DNA of 45,258 bases from Armatimonadota bacterium (GTDB taxonomy: Bacteria; Armatimonadota; Zipacnadia; Zipacnadales; VGFC01). A program made the position numbers and the translations under genes. Under the pieces are notes generated by a model. It was not told where the DNA came from, made no database searches, and saw nothing but the letters and a program-made list of their open reading frames with translations. The stretch spans positions 1 through 45,258 of the forward strand of contig VGFC01000010.1 in NCBI GenBank assembly GCA_016869045.1. The letters are read 5' to 3'. The stretch's first letter is position 1. Each line of letters opens with the position of its first letter. Of the stretch, positions 1-9,346 are shown in pieces.

Positions 1-25
1 CCAGGTGTTGCCCGAACCGACGGCG

Positions 26-50
26 TGGGCAGAGCACGCTCTGCCCCTAC
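26..50. repeat. small palindromic repeat, TAGGGGC family
   Basis: Perfect 9-bp arms (27-35 and 38-46, GGGCAGAGC/GCTCTGCCC) with a 2-base loop, ending in CCCTAC. Read on the minus strand it begins GTAGGGGC, like the units at 19373-19486, 37436-37549 and 45109-45134, but with a different core. Intergenic and non-coding. Confidence 0.6.
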
Positions 51-90
51 AACGACCCGATGATGTCAGGTTATTTCGTACATGACCAAC

Positions 91-125
91 ATGGCGCCCA
101 AGAACCGACATCGCGGATTCCCCTG
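91..125. repeat. partial copy of the 114-bp intergenic repeat
   Basis: The stretch from ATGGCGCCCA to ATCGCGGATTCCC matches the right-hand end of the longer repeats at 19373-19486 and 37436-37549. The left part is missing, so this looks like a truncated copy. Confidence 0.6.
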
Positions 126-157
126 TAGAAGGGCGTCCCGGCCCGTACGCTGAATCA

Positions 158-183
158 GAGGGACAGCCGGCCGGCTGTCCCTC
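158..183. repeat. 26-bp perfect palindrome upstream of the DUF3160 gene
   Basis: Two 13-base halves, GAGGGACAGCCGG and its exact complement, with GAATC/GATTC flanks (152-156, 190-194) extending the hairpin. It shares the GAGGGACA...TGTCCCTC ends of the inverted repeat at 15002-15066. It lies about 90 bases before the first gene and could be a mobile repeat or the terminator of a gene outside the window. Confidence 0.6.
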
Positions 184-275
184 ATCGATTCGGGGTGAGT
201 GGAATCACAGCCGGCAACCCGGCCTCGGAGGCGGGAGTCTCACTTGCCGGTAGCAGGCAGAGGGGAGATGACCCG

Positions 276-2480
276 ATGAGAGACGGACTTGCGATGTGGC
301 TGGCGCCGATGTACGTGCTGACGATTGTGTTGCTGAGCGGCTGTCAGGGCCGGAGTGAGAGCCAGGGCTCGGCGACGATCGATCTGCAGGGGAAGAACCC
401 GAAGGGGCTGCTGGGGGACTACTACAAGCCGGTCGAGGCGAAGGTGGAGGCGAAGGCGCCCCCCTATCGGCTGCCCCTGAAGAAGAGTGACCTCTGCAAC
501 CCGCAGCATGCGTCGCTGGATGACGCCGCGTGGGCGGCGTTGCTGGCGAACGGGTTCGTGGTGGTGCCCTACGGGCGGACGGAGGACATCGTCAGCATCT
601 ACGAGCACCGCCGCGAGGATGACAAGCCGATCTTCGTGACCACCGACACCGTGCTGCACCTGTATCACATCCAGTTCGACGAGACCCTCAAGTCCATCGA
701 GGAGCGGGACTTCCACCCGCGCATGGTGCAGTTCAGCGAGGCGATGCTGAAGGCGAGCCAGCAGGACTGCGGGCGCCTGCAGGGCGAGCTGAAGGAAGTC
801 GCGCGGCGGAACGTTGCGTACTTCACCGTGGGGCTCGATCTGCTGACCGGCGAGACCCAGGCCTCGTCGGAGGTGCGGAAGGAAGTGGGCGCGGAGCTGA
901 AGCTGATCGAGGAGCACGGCGGCTTCGACGCGAGCCCGCTGTTCGGTTACCAGGAGGACTACTCGCAGTACGTCCCGCGCGGACACTACACGCGGAGCGA
1001 GTTGCTGAAGCGCTACTTCAAGGGGCTGATGTGGTACGGCCGCATCTCGATGCTCCTCAAGGGCAAGACCGCCCAGACGAGCGGCCTGATCGACGAGAAG
1101 AACGCGCGCATCCAGACGCTCCAGGCCTGTCTGATCGCTGCGCACCTGTACGCGCCCGGGTCGAAGCTGGCAGAGGACTGGAACCGGATCTATGGCGTGA
1201 CCGCCTTCTACGTCGGCGCGGCGGATGACCTGACGCCGTATGAGTATGCGGAGGCGACCAAGAAGGTCTGCGGGGCTTCGTTCGAGTGGAGCAAGCTGGC
1301 CAGCGACGAGACGATCCATGCGCTGAGGAGCGAACTCGCGACCTACCGCTCGCCGGAGATCTACGGGGGCACGGGCAACATCCAGGTGCTGCCGCCCTTC
1401 ACGCCCGAGCAGCTCGACAAGGCGCTGGAAGACACGAAGGGCATGCGGCTCATGGGCCAGCGCTTCATCCCCGACTCGTACATGTTCCAGCAGCTCTGCA
1501 TCCCGGCGGTTCAGGGCTTCACGGGTACCGGGACGCCCTTCACGCTGTCCCAGGGACCGGGCGGGCCGGTGAGAGGGTTCGTTCGCGGGCTGGACGTGAT
1601 GGCGGTCATGGGCTCGGAACGCGCCCTGGCGATCCTGAAGGAAGAGGGCGACACGGCGTACGCGGGGTATGACGATCAGCTCGGCAAGCTCCGCAAGCAG
1701 TTCGCGGCCTTCACGCCGCAGGAGTCGAACCGGAACCTATACTGGAGCTGGCTGTATGCGCTGCAGGCGCTCGTCCAGCCATGCGGCAAGGGCTACCCGA
1801 GCTTCATGCAGACCGAAGCCTGGCAGGACCGGAGCCTCTGGGCGGCCCTGGCCTCATGGTCGGAGCTGCGGCACGACACCATCCTGTATGCCAAGCAGTC
1901 TTATGCACTGGCCGGAGCAGCCCCACCGGGCGTGCAGCCACCGCCTCCGCCGCCGAGCTACGTCGAGCCTGCACCCGAGTTCTACGCGCGACTCCTGGCT
2001 CTGGCGAGGATGACGCGCAGCGGGCTGACGGCGATGGACGTGCTGGACGAACAGGGTCAACAGCGGCTCACGGACCTGGAGGAGATCATCAGCAAGCTGT
2101 TGAGCATCTCGCTGCAGGAGCTACGCAACGAGAAGCTGAGCGAGGAGGACTATGGGTACATCAACTCCATCGCGCATCGGCTGGAAGCAGCGGTGCTAGG
2201 CGTCGAGGAACTGGGGCTGAAGACAACCGTCGTGGCGGATGTGCACACCGACGGCAACTCGCAGCAGTGCCTGGAGGAGGGCGTAGGCTACGTGCACGCG
2301 CTCTACGCGTGCTACCCCGTGCCGGACGGACGGATCGCCGTGGCGGCCGGGCCGGTCCTCAGCCAGTACGAGTTCAAACAGCCGATGGCCAACCGCCTGA
2401 CCGACGAGGCTTGGCGGGAGAGGCTCCAGACCCAACCGCCCAAGGAGGCGGCCTGGACGGCATCGTTCGTGGTCAAGTAG
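276..2480 (+). CDS. DUF3160 family lipoprotein
   Basis: Predicted 734-aa exported lipoprotein of the DUF3160 family. The ATG at 276 is chosen because it has a purine-rich ribosome site (GAGGGGAG, about 10 bases upstream) and begins directly with a lipoprotein signal peptide: a hydrophobic stretch to residue 22, then lipobox L20-S-G-C23. A GTG at 195 would bury this signal. The conserved family core VTTDTVLHLYHIQFD lies near residues 121-135. A run of six prolines late in the protein is probably a linker. The biochemical role of DUF3160 is unknown; the sequence supports only family membership and envelope location. The next gene starts 21 bases downstream on the same strand, so the two are probably cotranscribed. 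Confidence 0.85.
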   Translation: MRDGLAMWLAPMYVLTIVLLSGCQGRSESQGSATIDLQGKNPKGLLGDYYKPVEAKVEAKAPPYRLPLKKSDLCNPQHASLDDAAWAALLANGFVVVPYGRTEDIVSIYEHRREDDKPIFVTTDTVLHLYHIQFDETLKSIEERDFHPRMVQFSEAMLKASQQDCGRLQGELKEVARRNVAYFTVGLDLLTGETQASSEVRKEVGAELKLIEEHGGFDASPLFGYQEDYSQYVPRGHYTRSELLKRYFKGLMWYGRISMLLKGKTAQTSGLIDEKNARIQTLQACLIAAHLYAPGSKLAEDWNRIYGVTAFYVGAADDLTPYEYAEATKKVCGASFEWSKLASDETIHALRSELATYRSPEIYGGTGNIQVLPPFTPEQLDKALEDTKGMRLMGQRFIPDSYMFQQLCIPAVQGFTGTGTPFTLSQGPGGPVRGFVRGLDVMAVMGSERALAILKEEGDTAYAGYDDQLGKLRKQFAAFTPQESNRNLYWSWLYALQALVQPCGKGYPSFMQTEAWQDRSLWAALASWSELRHDTILYAKQSYALAGAAPPGVQPPPPPPSYVEPAPEFYARLLALARMTRSGLTAMDVLDEQGQQRLTDLEEIISKLLSISLQELRNEKLSEEDYGYINSIAHRLEAAVLGVEELGLKTTVVADVHTDGNSQQCLEEGVGYVHALYACYPVPDGRIAVAAGPVLSQYEFKQPMANRLTDEAWRERLQTQPPKEAAWTASFVVK

Positions 2481-2501
2481 GGCGCGATTCCGGGACCCAA
2501 C

Positions 2502-4058
2502 ATGACGCATCGAGCACTACTCCCAACGGTGGTGATCCTCCTCATGTCTGCTCCTCTGTCGGCCCAGGAGGCCGTCAACGTCGGCTCACGCCTGGAGCTG
2601 TTGGTCGATGACGCGCTCATCGAGTCGATGAGCGGCGGGGCGCATCTCCTGCTGCATCAGCCCGTCCGTCGGGAGATCGTCTTCCGGACCGACGCACCCT
2701 GGGAGGGCAACGCGGCGGCCTATCAGTCCGTGTTCCGCGACGGCGACCTTTGCCGCATGTACTACCACGGCCTGCACTATCGCCACAGCGGCCCGCCCGC
2801 GCAGGCCCTGCCCGACCATCCGGCGGTCTACTGCTACGCGGAGAGCCGGGACGGGCTCCACTGGACGCGCCCGGAGCTGGGGCTGTTCGAGTTCGGCGGC
2901 TCGAAGGCCAACAACATCATCCTGACGGGCGAGTATCTGGCGGAGATCGGCGGCGACCCGTCACATACCGCGACCTTCCTCGATGCGAACCCAAGCTGCC
3001 CTCCGGAGCAGCGCATCAAGACCCTCGTCATCGGCAGCAAGCCGCATGGGATGTACGTGCTGGCCTCCGGCGACGGCATCCACTTCACGCCCATGAGCAA
3101 GGAGCCCAGCGTCACCGAGGGCGCCTTCGACTCGCAGAACCTGATCTTCTGGGACCCCGTGAGACAGGAGTACCGCGAGTACCACCGGGGCTTCAAGGAC
3201 GGGGTCCGGGACATCCTGACCGCGACCTCGAAGGACATCCTACACTTCCCGAAGCCCGAGTGGCTGCAGTACCCCGGCGCGCCCAAGGAGCATCTCTACA
3301 CCAACGCGATCCAGCCCTACTACCGCGCGCCCCATCTGTTTGTGGGCTTCCCCGTGCGATACGTGGAGCGCGGCTGGACCGATCCGCTGTTCGACCTGCC
3401 GGGGCTCGACGAGCGCCTGGAGCGCGGCAAGGCTCACCCGCGCTATGCTCACGGCATCACCGATACGCTCTTCATGACGAGCCGCGACGGCCTCACCTTC
3501 CGCCGCTGGCCCGAGGCGTTCATCCGGCCGGGGCCGCGCCAACGGGAGAGCTGGGTCTACGGCGACAACTACCCGTTCTGGGGGATGATCGAGACGCCGT
3601 CCGCGACCGAAGACGCGCCGCCGGAACTCTCCCTGTACGCCACCGAAGGCTACTGGGAGGGCATCTCCACCGAGATCCGCCGCTACACGATCCGCATTGA
3701 CGGCTTCGTGTCGCTGAACGCGCCGCTCTCCGGCGGGGAGATCGTCACGAAGCCCCTGGTGTTCGAGGGCGGGAACCTGGTGCTGAACCTGGAGACCTCC
3801 GGCGCGGGGGGTGTCCAGGTGGAAGTTCAGGACTCCGCAGGGGCTCCGATCGAGGGATACCGCCTCGAAGACTGCCCGCCCATCTTCTGCGATGATCTGC
3901 GTCACGTTGTACGCTGGGGCAAGCCGGGCGGCGACCTCCGCCCGCTCGCCGGGAAGGCGATCCGGCTTCGTTTCGTACTCCGCGATTCTGACCTCTACTC
4001 CTTCCGGTTCGTGCCCTTCGAGCCGGAGCCGCAACGCCCCGCGATCCCACAGAAGTAG
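2502..4058 (+). CDS. secreted five-bladed propeller glycosidase-like protein
   Basis: 518-aa protein with a Sec signal peptide (hydrophobic residues 5-20, cleavage likely after LSAQ). The body has short repeated blocks typical of GH32/GH43-like five-bladed beta-propellers: LELLVDDALIESMSGGA, FRDGDLCRMYYHG, ESRDGLHWTRPELGL, SRDGLTFRRWPEAFI. A beta-rich C-terminal part from about residue 400 (GGNLVLNLETSGAGG) resembles an accessory domain. This architecture is common in Planctomycetota- and Armatimonadota-type genomes, usually annotated only as hypothetical or glycosidase-like. I cannot assign catalytic residues or a substrate. It follows the DUF3160 lipoprotein gene closely, so joint expression is likely. 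Confidence 0.75.
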   Translation: MTHRALLPTVVILLMSAPLSAQEAVNVGSRLELLVDDALIESMSGGAHLLLHQPVRREIVFRTDAPWEGNAAAYQSVFRDGDLCRMYYHGLHYRHSGPPAQALPDHPAVYCYAESRDGLHWTRPELGLFEFGGSKANNIILTGEYLAEIGGDPSHTATFLDANPSCPPEQRIKTLVIGSKPHGMYVLASGDGIHFTPMSKEPSVTEGAFDSQNLIFWDPVRQEYREYHRGFKDGVRDILTATSKDILHFPKPEWLQYPGAPKEHLYTNAIQPYYRAPHLFVGFPVRYVERGWTDPLFDLPGLDERLERGKAHPRYAHGITDTLFMTSRDGLTFRRWPEAFIRPGPRQRESWVYGDNYPFWGMIETPSATEDAPPELSLYATEGYWEGISTEIRRYTIRIDGFVSLNAPLSGGEIVTKPLVFEGGNLVLNLETSGAGGVQVEVQDSAGAPIEGYRLEDCPPIFCDDLRHVVRWGKPGGDLRPLAGKAIRLRFVLRDSDLYSFRFVPFEPEPQRPAIPQK

Positions 4059-4101
4059 GGCGCAGTTCCCCGGATTCTGTGCTTTCTATTCCGTTCCCCT
4101 C

Positions 4102-4130
4102 TGTTCAAGCGGCGGACAAACGGGTATCAT
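4102..4130 (+). promoter_or_regulatory. possible promoter for the sigma/anti-sigma genes
   Basis: TGTTCA (4102-4107) and TATCAT (4125-4130) are separated by exactly 17 bases in the 219-base gap before the sigma factor gene. The -35 match is weak; this is a candidate only. Confidence 0.3.
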
Positions 4131-4277
4131 ATCGTAATGCCCCGCCGGAGGGGGCGCCGGCGTCCGCTGACTTCGGCGTCGAACCTACGGCGGGGGGCAT
4201 ACGTCACAGTTCGGTGGGTGGGAACTTCGCCGCAGGCATTCCCGTTGCAGGTCAGTGCAGCAACGGGCTTGCGGCGC

Positions 4278-4904
4278 ATGGATAGTGATACGGTCATGGC
4301 AAGCCCGAAGCTTCAACTGCACACGGTTGCGCCCGCCCCGCAGGCCGACAACGGCCACAAGCGGGCGCAGTTCGAGGCCCTCGCCGAGGAGCGCAAGCGC
4401 GAGCTGTTCAACGCGGCCTTGCGGATGACGCGGGACCGCGAGGAGGCCGAGGACCTCACGCAAGAGACGTTGACCAAGGCGTACGGCGCCTTCCACCAGT
4501 TCCGACCCGGCACCAACTTCAAGGCGTGGATCTACCGGGTCCTGGTGAACACGTACATCAACCACTACCGGCGCAGACGACGCGCGCCTCAGGTGCGGTC
4601 GTGGGAGGAGTTGGCGGTCGATGGGGATGCGGACTACGCCCGCGAGGACCCCAGCCGCCTGAGTTCGCCCGAGGAGTCGGTCCTGGCGCGCGTGCCTGAT
4701 GAGGAGGTGCAGCCGGCGCTCGAAGCCTTACCCGAAGAGTTCCGAGTCGCCGTGCTCCTCTCGGACGTCGATGAGTTCTCGTACAAGGAGATCGCGGGAA
4801 TCCTTGGCATTCCCCTGGGCACCGTAAGGTCCAGGATCTTCCGGGGCAGGCGCCTGCTGAGGCAGAGGCTCTCCAGCTACGCCCGAGCGCATGGCGTCAT
4901 CTGA
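4278..4904 (+). CDS. ECF-type RNA polymerase sigma factor
   Basis: 208-aa sigma-70 family factor of the extracytoplasmic-function type. Region 2 spans about residues 42-105 ([18 protein letters not shown], then [19 protein letters not shown]), and region 4 spans about 144-198 with a helix-turn-helix ([20 protein letters not shown]). A linker of about 35 residues joins them, and regions 1 and 3 are absent, as usual for the class. The ATG at 4278 was chosen because upstream in-frame sequence is low-complexity Arg-rich and unlike the family; ATG 4296 is an alternative. The gene is followed 76 bases later by a zinc-finger anti-sigma gene, the classic pairing. Autoregulation is likely from family knowledge but was not shown here. 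Confidence 0.93.
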   Translation: MDSDTVMASPKLQLHTVAPAPQADNGHKRAQFEALAEERKRELFNAALRMTRDREEAEDLTQETLTKAYGAFHQFRPGTNFKAWIYRVLVNTYINHYRRRRRAPQVRSWEELAVDGDADYAREDPSRLSSPEESVLARVPDEEVQPALEALPEEFRVAVLLSDVDEFSYKEIAGILGIPLGTVRSRIFRGRRLLRQRLSSYARAHGVI

Positions 4905-4980
4905 GTGCGGCGCGCCCCGGAAGCCGCGGCCAGGATCACCGCGACACGGGGGGCGACGACACACTCAGAGCGAGGGCGCC

Positions 4981-5760
4981 ATGGACTGCTTCGAGCTGCA
5001 GGAAGACCTCTGCGCCTACGTCGATAACGAACTCGACCCCGATGCCCGAGCGCTGGTGGAGGCGCACATCAGCGCGTGTGAGGAGTGTGCGGAGGAGGTC
5101 GCGTCCTACCGCACGCTCAAGTCCCTCGTCGGTCGCGCCCGGCTGTACGAAGAGGATCCCCCCGAGACGATCCGCGTCGTGACCGAACCGATTGAGCTTC
5201 CCTCCACGCCCTTGCCCGCGCAGTTCTCGTGGCTCCATCGCCCCGTTCGCGCGCGCTCCGTGGTGTTGGCGGCGGCGGCAGTGTTGGTCGCGTTGCTTGT
5301 TGGGTGGCGCGAGTACGAGAGTCGCTACGTGAGCGGGCTGCTGCAACGCGAGGCGGTCATGGCGCATCTGCACGGCGTGGCGGCCGCCCTGCCGGCGGAG
5401 CCCGACCCGGTGATGGACGCCTCCCTGCAGCCGATCGACGATCGGCTCTACGCCCGCCCCGAGGGTCTGGCTTCGGTCGGCCACTTGGCCGCGTACCAGA
5501 CGGTCTACTTCGTTGGGTCACATGCGGTGTCTCAACTCCGCTTCGCCGCCGGCGACTTCGACGACAGCAGCCTGGCTCGGCAGACGGCCGGCGGCCGCGA
5601 CTACCGCGTGGGGCGCCTGGGCGACTTCTCCATCGCCTCCTATCGGCGCGGCCCGGTGCAGATTGTGCTGGTCTCCGACGTCTCGCCGGAGGCCTTGCTG
5701 GTCCTCGCGCAGAACCTGCCTCCCGATACGCCTTTCAGCACCGGCGGGACCGGCTACTGA
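4981..5760 (+). CDS. zinc-finger transmembrane anti-sigma factor
   Basis: 259-aa partner of the preceding ECF sigma factor. The N-terminus is a zf-HC2/ZAS anti-sigma domain with H29-x3-C33-x2-C36 (HISACEEC) and upstream helix LCAYVDNELD. One transmembrane helix lies at about 91-109 (VVLAAAAVLVALLVGW). The remaining 150 residues should be outside the membrane and would act as the sensor; I do not recognise its fold. The ATG at 4981 places the HC2 domain at the N-terminus as in characterised members. A longer in-frame start at 4891 would overlap the sigma gene and add a non-conserved Arg/Gly-rich leader. By family analogy it holds the sigma factor inactive until released. Confidence 0.88.
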   Translation: MDCFELQEDLCAYVDNELDPDARALVEAHISACEECAEEVASYRTLKSLVGRARLYEEDPPETIRVVTEPIELPSTPLPAQFSWLHRPVRARSVVLAAAAVLVALLVGWREYESRYVSGLLQREAVMAHLHGVAAALPAEPDPVMDASLQPIDDRLYARPEGLASVGHLAAYQTVYFVGSHAVSQLRFAAGDFDDSSLARQTAGGRDYRVGRLGDFSIASYRRGPVQIVLVSDVSPEALLVLAQNLPPDTPFSTGGTGY

Positions 5761-5819
5761 TCCCGCGCGACGTTCGCCTCGGCAGGCCGACCCGGGAAGC
5801 GGGTCGCGCCGCTTACTGA

Positions 5820-5934
5820 GTCTCGTGGAGATAGCCAAACTCGTGGGGCGGGCATTCTTGCCCGCCACAGGCCATTGGCGGGCAAGAATGCCCGCCCCAC
5901 GAGTTCACGGCCTGTTGCGCAAGGTCCACGAGAC
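5820..5934. repeat. nested inverted repeat with GGGGCGGGCATTC core
   Basis: Perfect 30-bp arms (5838-5867 and 5876-5905) separated by 8 bases, enclosed by a second pair of 10-bp arms (5820-5829 and 5925-5934, GTCTCGTGGA and its complement). The inner 24 bp recurs exactly at 40737-40794. It occupies nearly the whole gap between the anti-sigma and DUF3179 genes and could form a very stable hairpin. It resembles a miniature or REP-type mobile repeat. Confidence 0.8.
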
Positions 5935-5948
5935 CCAATAGGACTGCC

Positions 5949-7019
5949 ATGACCCGACGCGCCGGCCTGATCGTCCTTCTGGCCTCCGTGGTGCTGGCGG
6001 TGCTGCTTGCCTGGCTCTTGCGCGCGCCGCCGGAAGCCGGCGCACGTCTGGCGCCCGTGAAGGGGCAGCACTCAGGCGCGCTGACGGCTCGCAGTGTGGT
6101 TCCCCCCGCCGCGAGGCCCTCGACTGTCCGGCGAGGCCGCCTCGCGGGCAGTCTCGCGGTGCCGGACGGGTATGATGTCACCATCTCGGCCGTGGACCTG
6201 AAGGAGATTCTCGACCCGGCTCGCCCGCTGGAGGACGTCCGTCCTCTCGAGACGCCCCGGTGCGTGACCGGCGACTCGCCCGACGCGCCGGAGGATGACG
6301 AGACCGTGATCGGGGTCGTCGTGGACGGCGTACCGCGCGCCTATCCCCTCTCCGTGCTGGACTACCACTGGGCGGCAAACGACGTCGTGGACGGGCGTCG
6401 CGTGCTGGTCGTGTGGGACCCGATCGCCGGCGCCGCGGCGGTCTACGAGGGCACCATCGATGGCCGGGCCGTGGAGGCGGGCGCCAGCGGGAAGTGGTAC
6501 CGCGCCAATGCCCTCTTCTACGACCGCGAGAGCACCAGCCTTCTCCCGGCGATCACCGGTCGATTCGTCACCGGCCCCCTCACCAATCGCGCGCTGCGCC
6601 CCCTCCCGTTTCGGAGGGAGAGCTGGAAGGCATGGCGCGAGCGGCACGAGGCTACGCGAGTGTTGCCCCGTGAAACGGCGCGCAACGCCCCGCCGGCGGC
6701 CTTTGGTTCGGATGAGCAGGCCTGGGTGACGCTCCTGGCGAACGCCCCGCACAGCGAGCCGCCGCTGCCCCTGCAGGAGTGGGTCATCGGCTTTCTGGAT
6801 CCCATCGGCAAGCCGATCTGTTGCGCCACAAAGGACCTGCCGGGAGAAGAGCCGCTCAGGATTGGTCGCGCGTTGGTCGAACGGCAACCGGACGGCGGCG
6901 CGCGGGCCATGCTGTCAGGGGGCGTATGGCCGCAGCAGGTCGTCTGTCGGTACTGCTCGTGGGTCTACCTGCATCAGGACACCGAGGCCTGGCCGCAGAG
7001 AGGGACAGAGGCGAAGTGA
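5949..7019 (+). CDS. DUF3179 domain-containing exported protein
   Basis: 356-aa protein with an N-terminal signal anchor or signal peptide (hydrophobic residues 6-24). The body matches the DUF3179 pattern: DETVIGVVVDGVPRAYPL, SVLDYHWAANDVVDGRRVLV and the family's ...SWKAWRERHEATRVLP segment. Family members usually carry a Cys-containing CPLC-type motif after the VxVxWDP strand; here that position reads WDPIAGAAAV and has no cysteine, so any metal or redox role proposed for the family may be lost. Other cysteines occur in CCATKD and CRYCSW near the C-terminus. Its TGA overlaps the GTG start of glmU, implying translational coupling. Function is unknown. Confidence 0.75.
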   Translation: MTRRAGLIVLLASVVLAVLLAWLLRAPPEAGARLAPVKGQHSGALTARSVVPPAARPSTVRRGRLAGSLAVPDGYDVTISAVDLKEILDPARPLEDVRPLETPRCVTGDSPDAPEDDETVIGVVVDGVPRAYPLSVLDYHWAANDVVDGRRVLVVWDPIAGAAAVYEGTIDGRAVEAGASGKWYRANALFYDRESTSLLPAITGRFVTGPLTNRALRPLPFRRESWKAWRERHEATRVLPRETARNAPPAAFGSDEQAWVTLLANAPHSEPPLPLQEWVIGFLDPIGKPICCATKDLPGEEPLRIGRALVERQPDGGARAMLSGGVWPQQVVCRYCSWVYLHQDTEAWPQRGTEAK

Positions 7020-8410
7020 TAGCTGACAGGCTGGCCTGTGTCATCCTGGCTGCCGGGCAGAGCAAGCGGATGAAGACCCGGCGGAGCAAAGCGCTGCACC
7101 CCCTCTGCGGCGTCCCGCTGCTCGCACGAGTTCTCCGCACGCTAACCGAGTTGGGCGTCGCGCCGATTGTCACGGTGATCTCCCCTGACGCCGACGAGGT
7201 GGCGGCTCTCGCCCATGCGGGCGGCTCGGAGACGGTGGTCCAGGATCCGCCGCTCGGAACCGGCCATGCTGCCCTGCAGGCGCGGAGCGTGCTCGGGGCC
7301 TTCCAGGGCACCGTCCTGCTCACGTGTGTGGACATCCCGCTACTGCGCGTCGAGACGCTGCAGGCGCTCATCGAACATCACCATGCCACCAACGCGGCGG
7401 CGACCATCCTCACCGCCGAGCATGCCGATCCTACTGGCTACGGGCGCATCGTGCGGGGGCCCGATGGCGGCGTGCAGGCGATCGTCGAGCACCGCGATGC
7501 CGATGAGGCCACACGCGCCATCCGGGAGATCAACTCCTCGGTCTACTGTCTCCGCAGCCCGCTGGTGTTCGACTTGGCTGCCAATCTCAGGGCGGAGAAC
7601 GATCAGGGCGAGCAGTACCTGACCGATGTCATCGCCGACCTCGTTGCCGCGGGCGAGCGCGTGGAGGCCCTGCTCACCGATGACCCGCAGGAGATCGCCG
7701 GTATCAACAGCCGCGTGCAGCTCGCCGAGGCCGAGAAGGTCCTGCGGCAGCGCATTCGCGAGCGGCTGATGCTCGATGGCGTGACGCTGCTCGATCCGGA
7801 CACCATCTACATCGACGACGATGTGCAGATCGGCCGGGACACAACCATTCAGCCCTGCACGTTCATCAGCGGGCAGACCACGATCGGCGAGGACTGCGAG
7901 ATCGGTCCGCACGCGACCGTGCGTGATTGTGAGATCGGAGATCGCGTCGTCATCCGGCACGGCACGTTCATGATGGACAGCCGGGTCGGCGATGAGGCCA
8001 CTGTCGGCCCGTTCGCGCACGTCCGCTCGGGCTGCACCATCGGCCCGAAGGCGCGTGCAGGCAGCTACGTCGAGATGAAGGCTGCGGAGCTTGGAGAGGG
8101 CGTGAAGGCCGGTCACGTCGCGTACCTGGGAGACGTGACGGTCGGCGCTGGCGCCAACATCGGCGCGGGGGCCATCGTCTGCAACTACGACGGCGCCCGC
8201 AAACACCGCACCGTCATCGGCGAGCGCGCCTTCATCGGCTCGAACGTCAGTCTCGTGGCGCCCGTCACGATCGGCGACGGGGCCTACATCGGCGCGGGCT
8301 CCACGATCACCCAGGACGTGCCGCCGGGAGCGTTGGCGGTCGCCCGCAAGAAGCAGAAGGTCATCGAGGGCTGGAAACCGCCCAGCAAGGACGACGACTC
8401 GGGGAAGTGA
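7016..8410 (+). CDS. glmU: bifunctional UDP-GlcNAc pyrophosphorylase / glucosamine-1-P acetyltransferase
   Basis: 464 aa, close to the usual size of about 456. The N-terminal half is the uridylyltransferase: nucleotide-binding motif L11-A-A-G-x-S-K-R-M19, then K25 in SKALHPLCG, followed by DPPLGTGHA and CVDIPLL. The C-terminal half is a left-handed beta-helix of hexapeptide repeats with the acetyltransferase motifs GHVAYLGD and NYDG. The pair makes UDP-GlcNAc for peptidoglycan from GlcN-1-P, acetyl-CoA and UTP in the cytoplasm. GTG at 7016 was chosen because it overlaps the stop of the upstream gene (GTGA) and puts the conserved loop at the expected distance from the N-terminus. The usual Pro before Lys25 is Ser here, a mild deviation. 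Confidence 0.95.
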   Translation: MIADRLACVILAAGQSKRMKTRRSKALHPLCGVPLLARVLRTLTELGVAPIVTVISPDADEVAALAHAGGSETVVQDPPLGTGHAALQARSVLGAFQGTVLLTCVDIPLLRVETLQALIEHHHATNAAATILTAEHADPTGYGRIVRGPDGGVQAIVEHRDADEATRAIREINSSVYCLRSPLVFDLAANLRAENDQGEQYLTDVIADLVAAGERVEALLTDDPQEIAGINSRVQLAEAEKVLRQRIRERLMLDGVTLLDPDTIYIDDDVQIGRDTTIQPCTFISGQTTIGEDCEIGPHATVRDCEIGDRVVIRHGTFMMDSRVGDEATVGPFAHVRSGCTIGPKARAGSYVEMKAAELGEGVKAGHVAYLGDVTVGAGANIGAGAIVCNYDGARKHRTVIGERAFIGSNVSLVAPVTIGDGAYIGAGSTITQDVPPGALAVARKKQKVIEGWKPPSKDDDSGK

Positions 8411-8419
8411 GGGTCGCCC

Positions 8420-9301
8420 GTGAAACGCCTTGGCATCGTCGCGCTGGAATCCTCGCACGTGGACGCGTACTGTCGCATCTTCAACCTGCCGGATGACGAG
8501 TGGCACCTCGACGGTGCGCGGGTCGTTGCGCTCTGCACGCAGGACAACACCCAGGAGCGCATCGACGAACTGTGCGCGAAGTTCGGGATCGAGACGGTGG
8601 TGGATTCGCCCGAGGCGCTCGTGCCGTTGGTGGATGCCGCGATGATGCTGGGTCGCGACGGGGCGCAGCACTGCGAGCAGACGCTCCCCTTCCTGCGCGC
8701 GGGCAAACCGTGCTTTGTGGACAAGCCCTTCGCCCATAGCATCGAGGACGCCGCGCTGATGATCGAGACCGCGAGAGCGAACTCCGCGCCCATCACGACC
8801 TCCTCGTCGCTGAGGTACGCCATCGAGCTGGAGGAGGCTGCCGACAAGATCGCGGCGCTGGGCGAGCTGCGCCACTGCAGCCTGATCGGGCCGGGGGAGC
8901 TGTTCTTCTACGGCATCCACCTGAGCGATGTTCTGATGCGACTCATGGGGCCGGGCGTCGAGGCGGTCTCCGACCTACGCGAGGAGTCGATCGACCTGCT
9001 CTCCGTCACCTATGGCGAGGGGCGCTCGGCGACGCTGCAGGTGCTCCGCAACACCGCCTACGTCTTCGCCGTCACCCTCATCGGCACGCAGGGCACGCTG
9101 GACCTTCAGCCCCACGATCCGCGCAACTACGTCGTCCAGATGCAGGCCTTCTTGCGGATGCTCGAGACCGGCGAGGAGCCCGTGCCCGAGGCGGAGATGC
9201 TGGAGGCCGTGAGGATCCTCGTCGCCGCGGATCGCTCGGCAAAGCAGGGCGGGCGGCCGGTGCGGCTGGCGGAGGTCTACCCCTGGAAGAGACCGTTCTG
9301 A
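8420..9301 (+). CDS. Gfo/Idh/MocA-like oxidoreductase
   Basis: 293-aa protein resembling NAD(P)-dependent sugar oxidoreductases. The N-terminal Rossmann-like part reads RLGIVALESSHVDAYCRIF, so the canonical GxGxxG loop is replaced by a GxxxxESSHxDAY arrangement. The family's K-P signature is present as FVDKPFAHSIEDA near residues 98-110, and the C-terminal domain contains the usual beta-sheet residues (GTQGTLDLQP). It starts with GTG 9 bases after glmU. The two oxidoreductases at 42374-44421 share the same unusual N-terminal style. The substrate cannot be assigned. Confidence 0.8.
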   Translation: MKRLGIVALESSHVDAYCRIFNLPDDEWHLDGARVVALCTQDNTQERIDELCAKFGIETVVDSPEALVPLVDAAMMLGRDGAQHCEQTLPFLRAGKPCFVDKPFAHSIEDAALMIETARANSAPITTSSSLRYAIELEEAADKIAALGELRHCSLIGPGELFFYGIHLSDVLMRLMGPGVEAVSDLREESIDLLSVTYGEGRSATLQVLRNTAYVFAVTLIGTQGTLDLQPHDPRNYVVQMQAFLRMLETGEEPVPEAEMLEAVRILVAADRSAKQGGRPVRLAEVYPWKRPF

Positions 9302-9346
9302 CGGCAGGAGATGCGGAGTCGCGGAGCTGGGGAGTTCGGGAGAACG

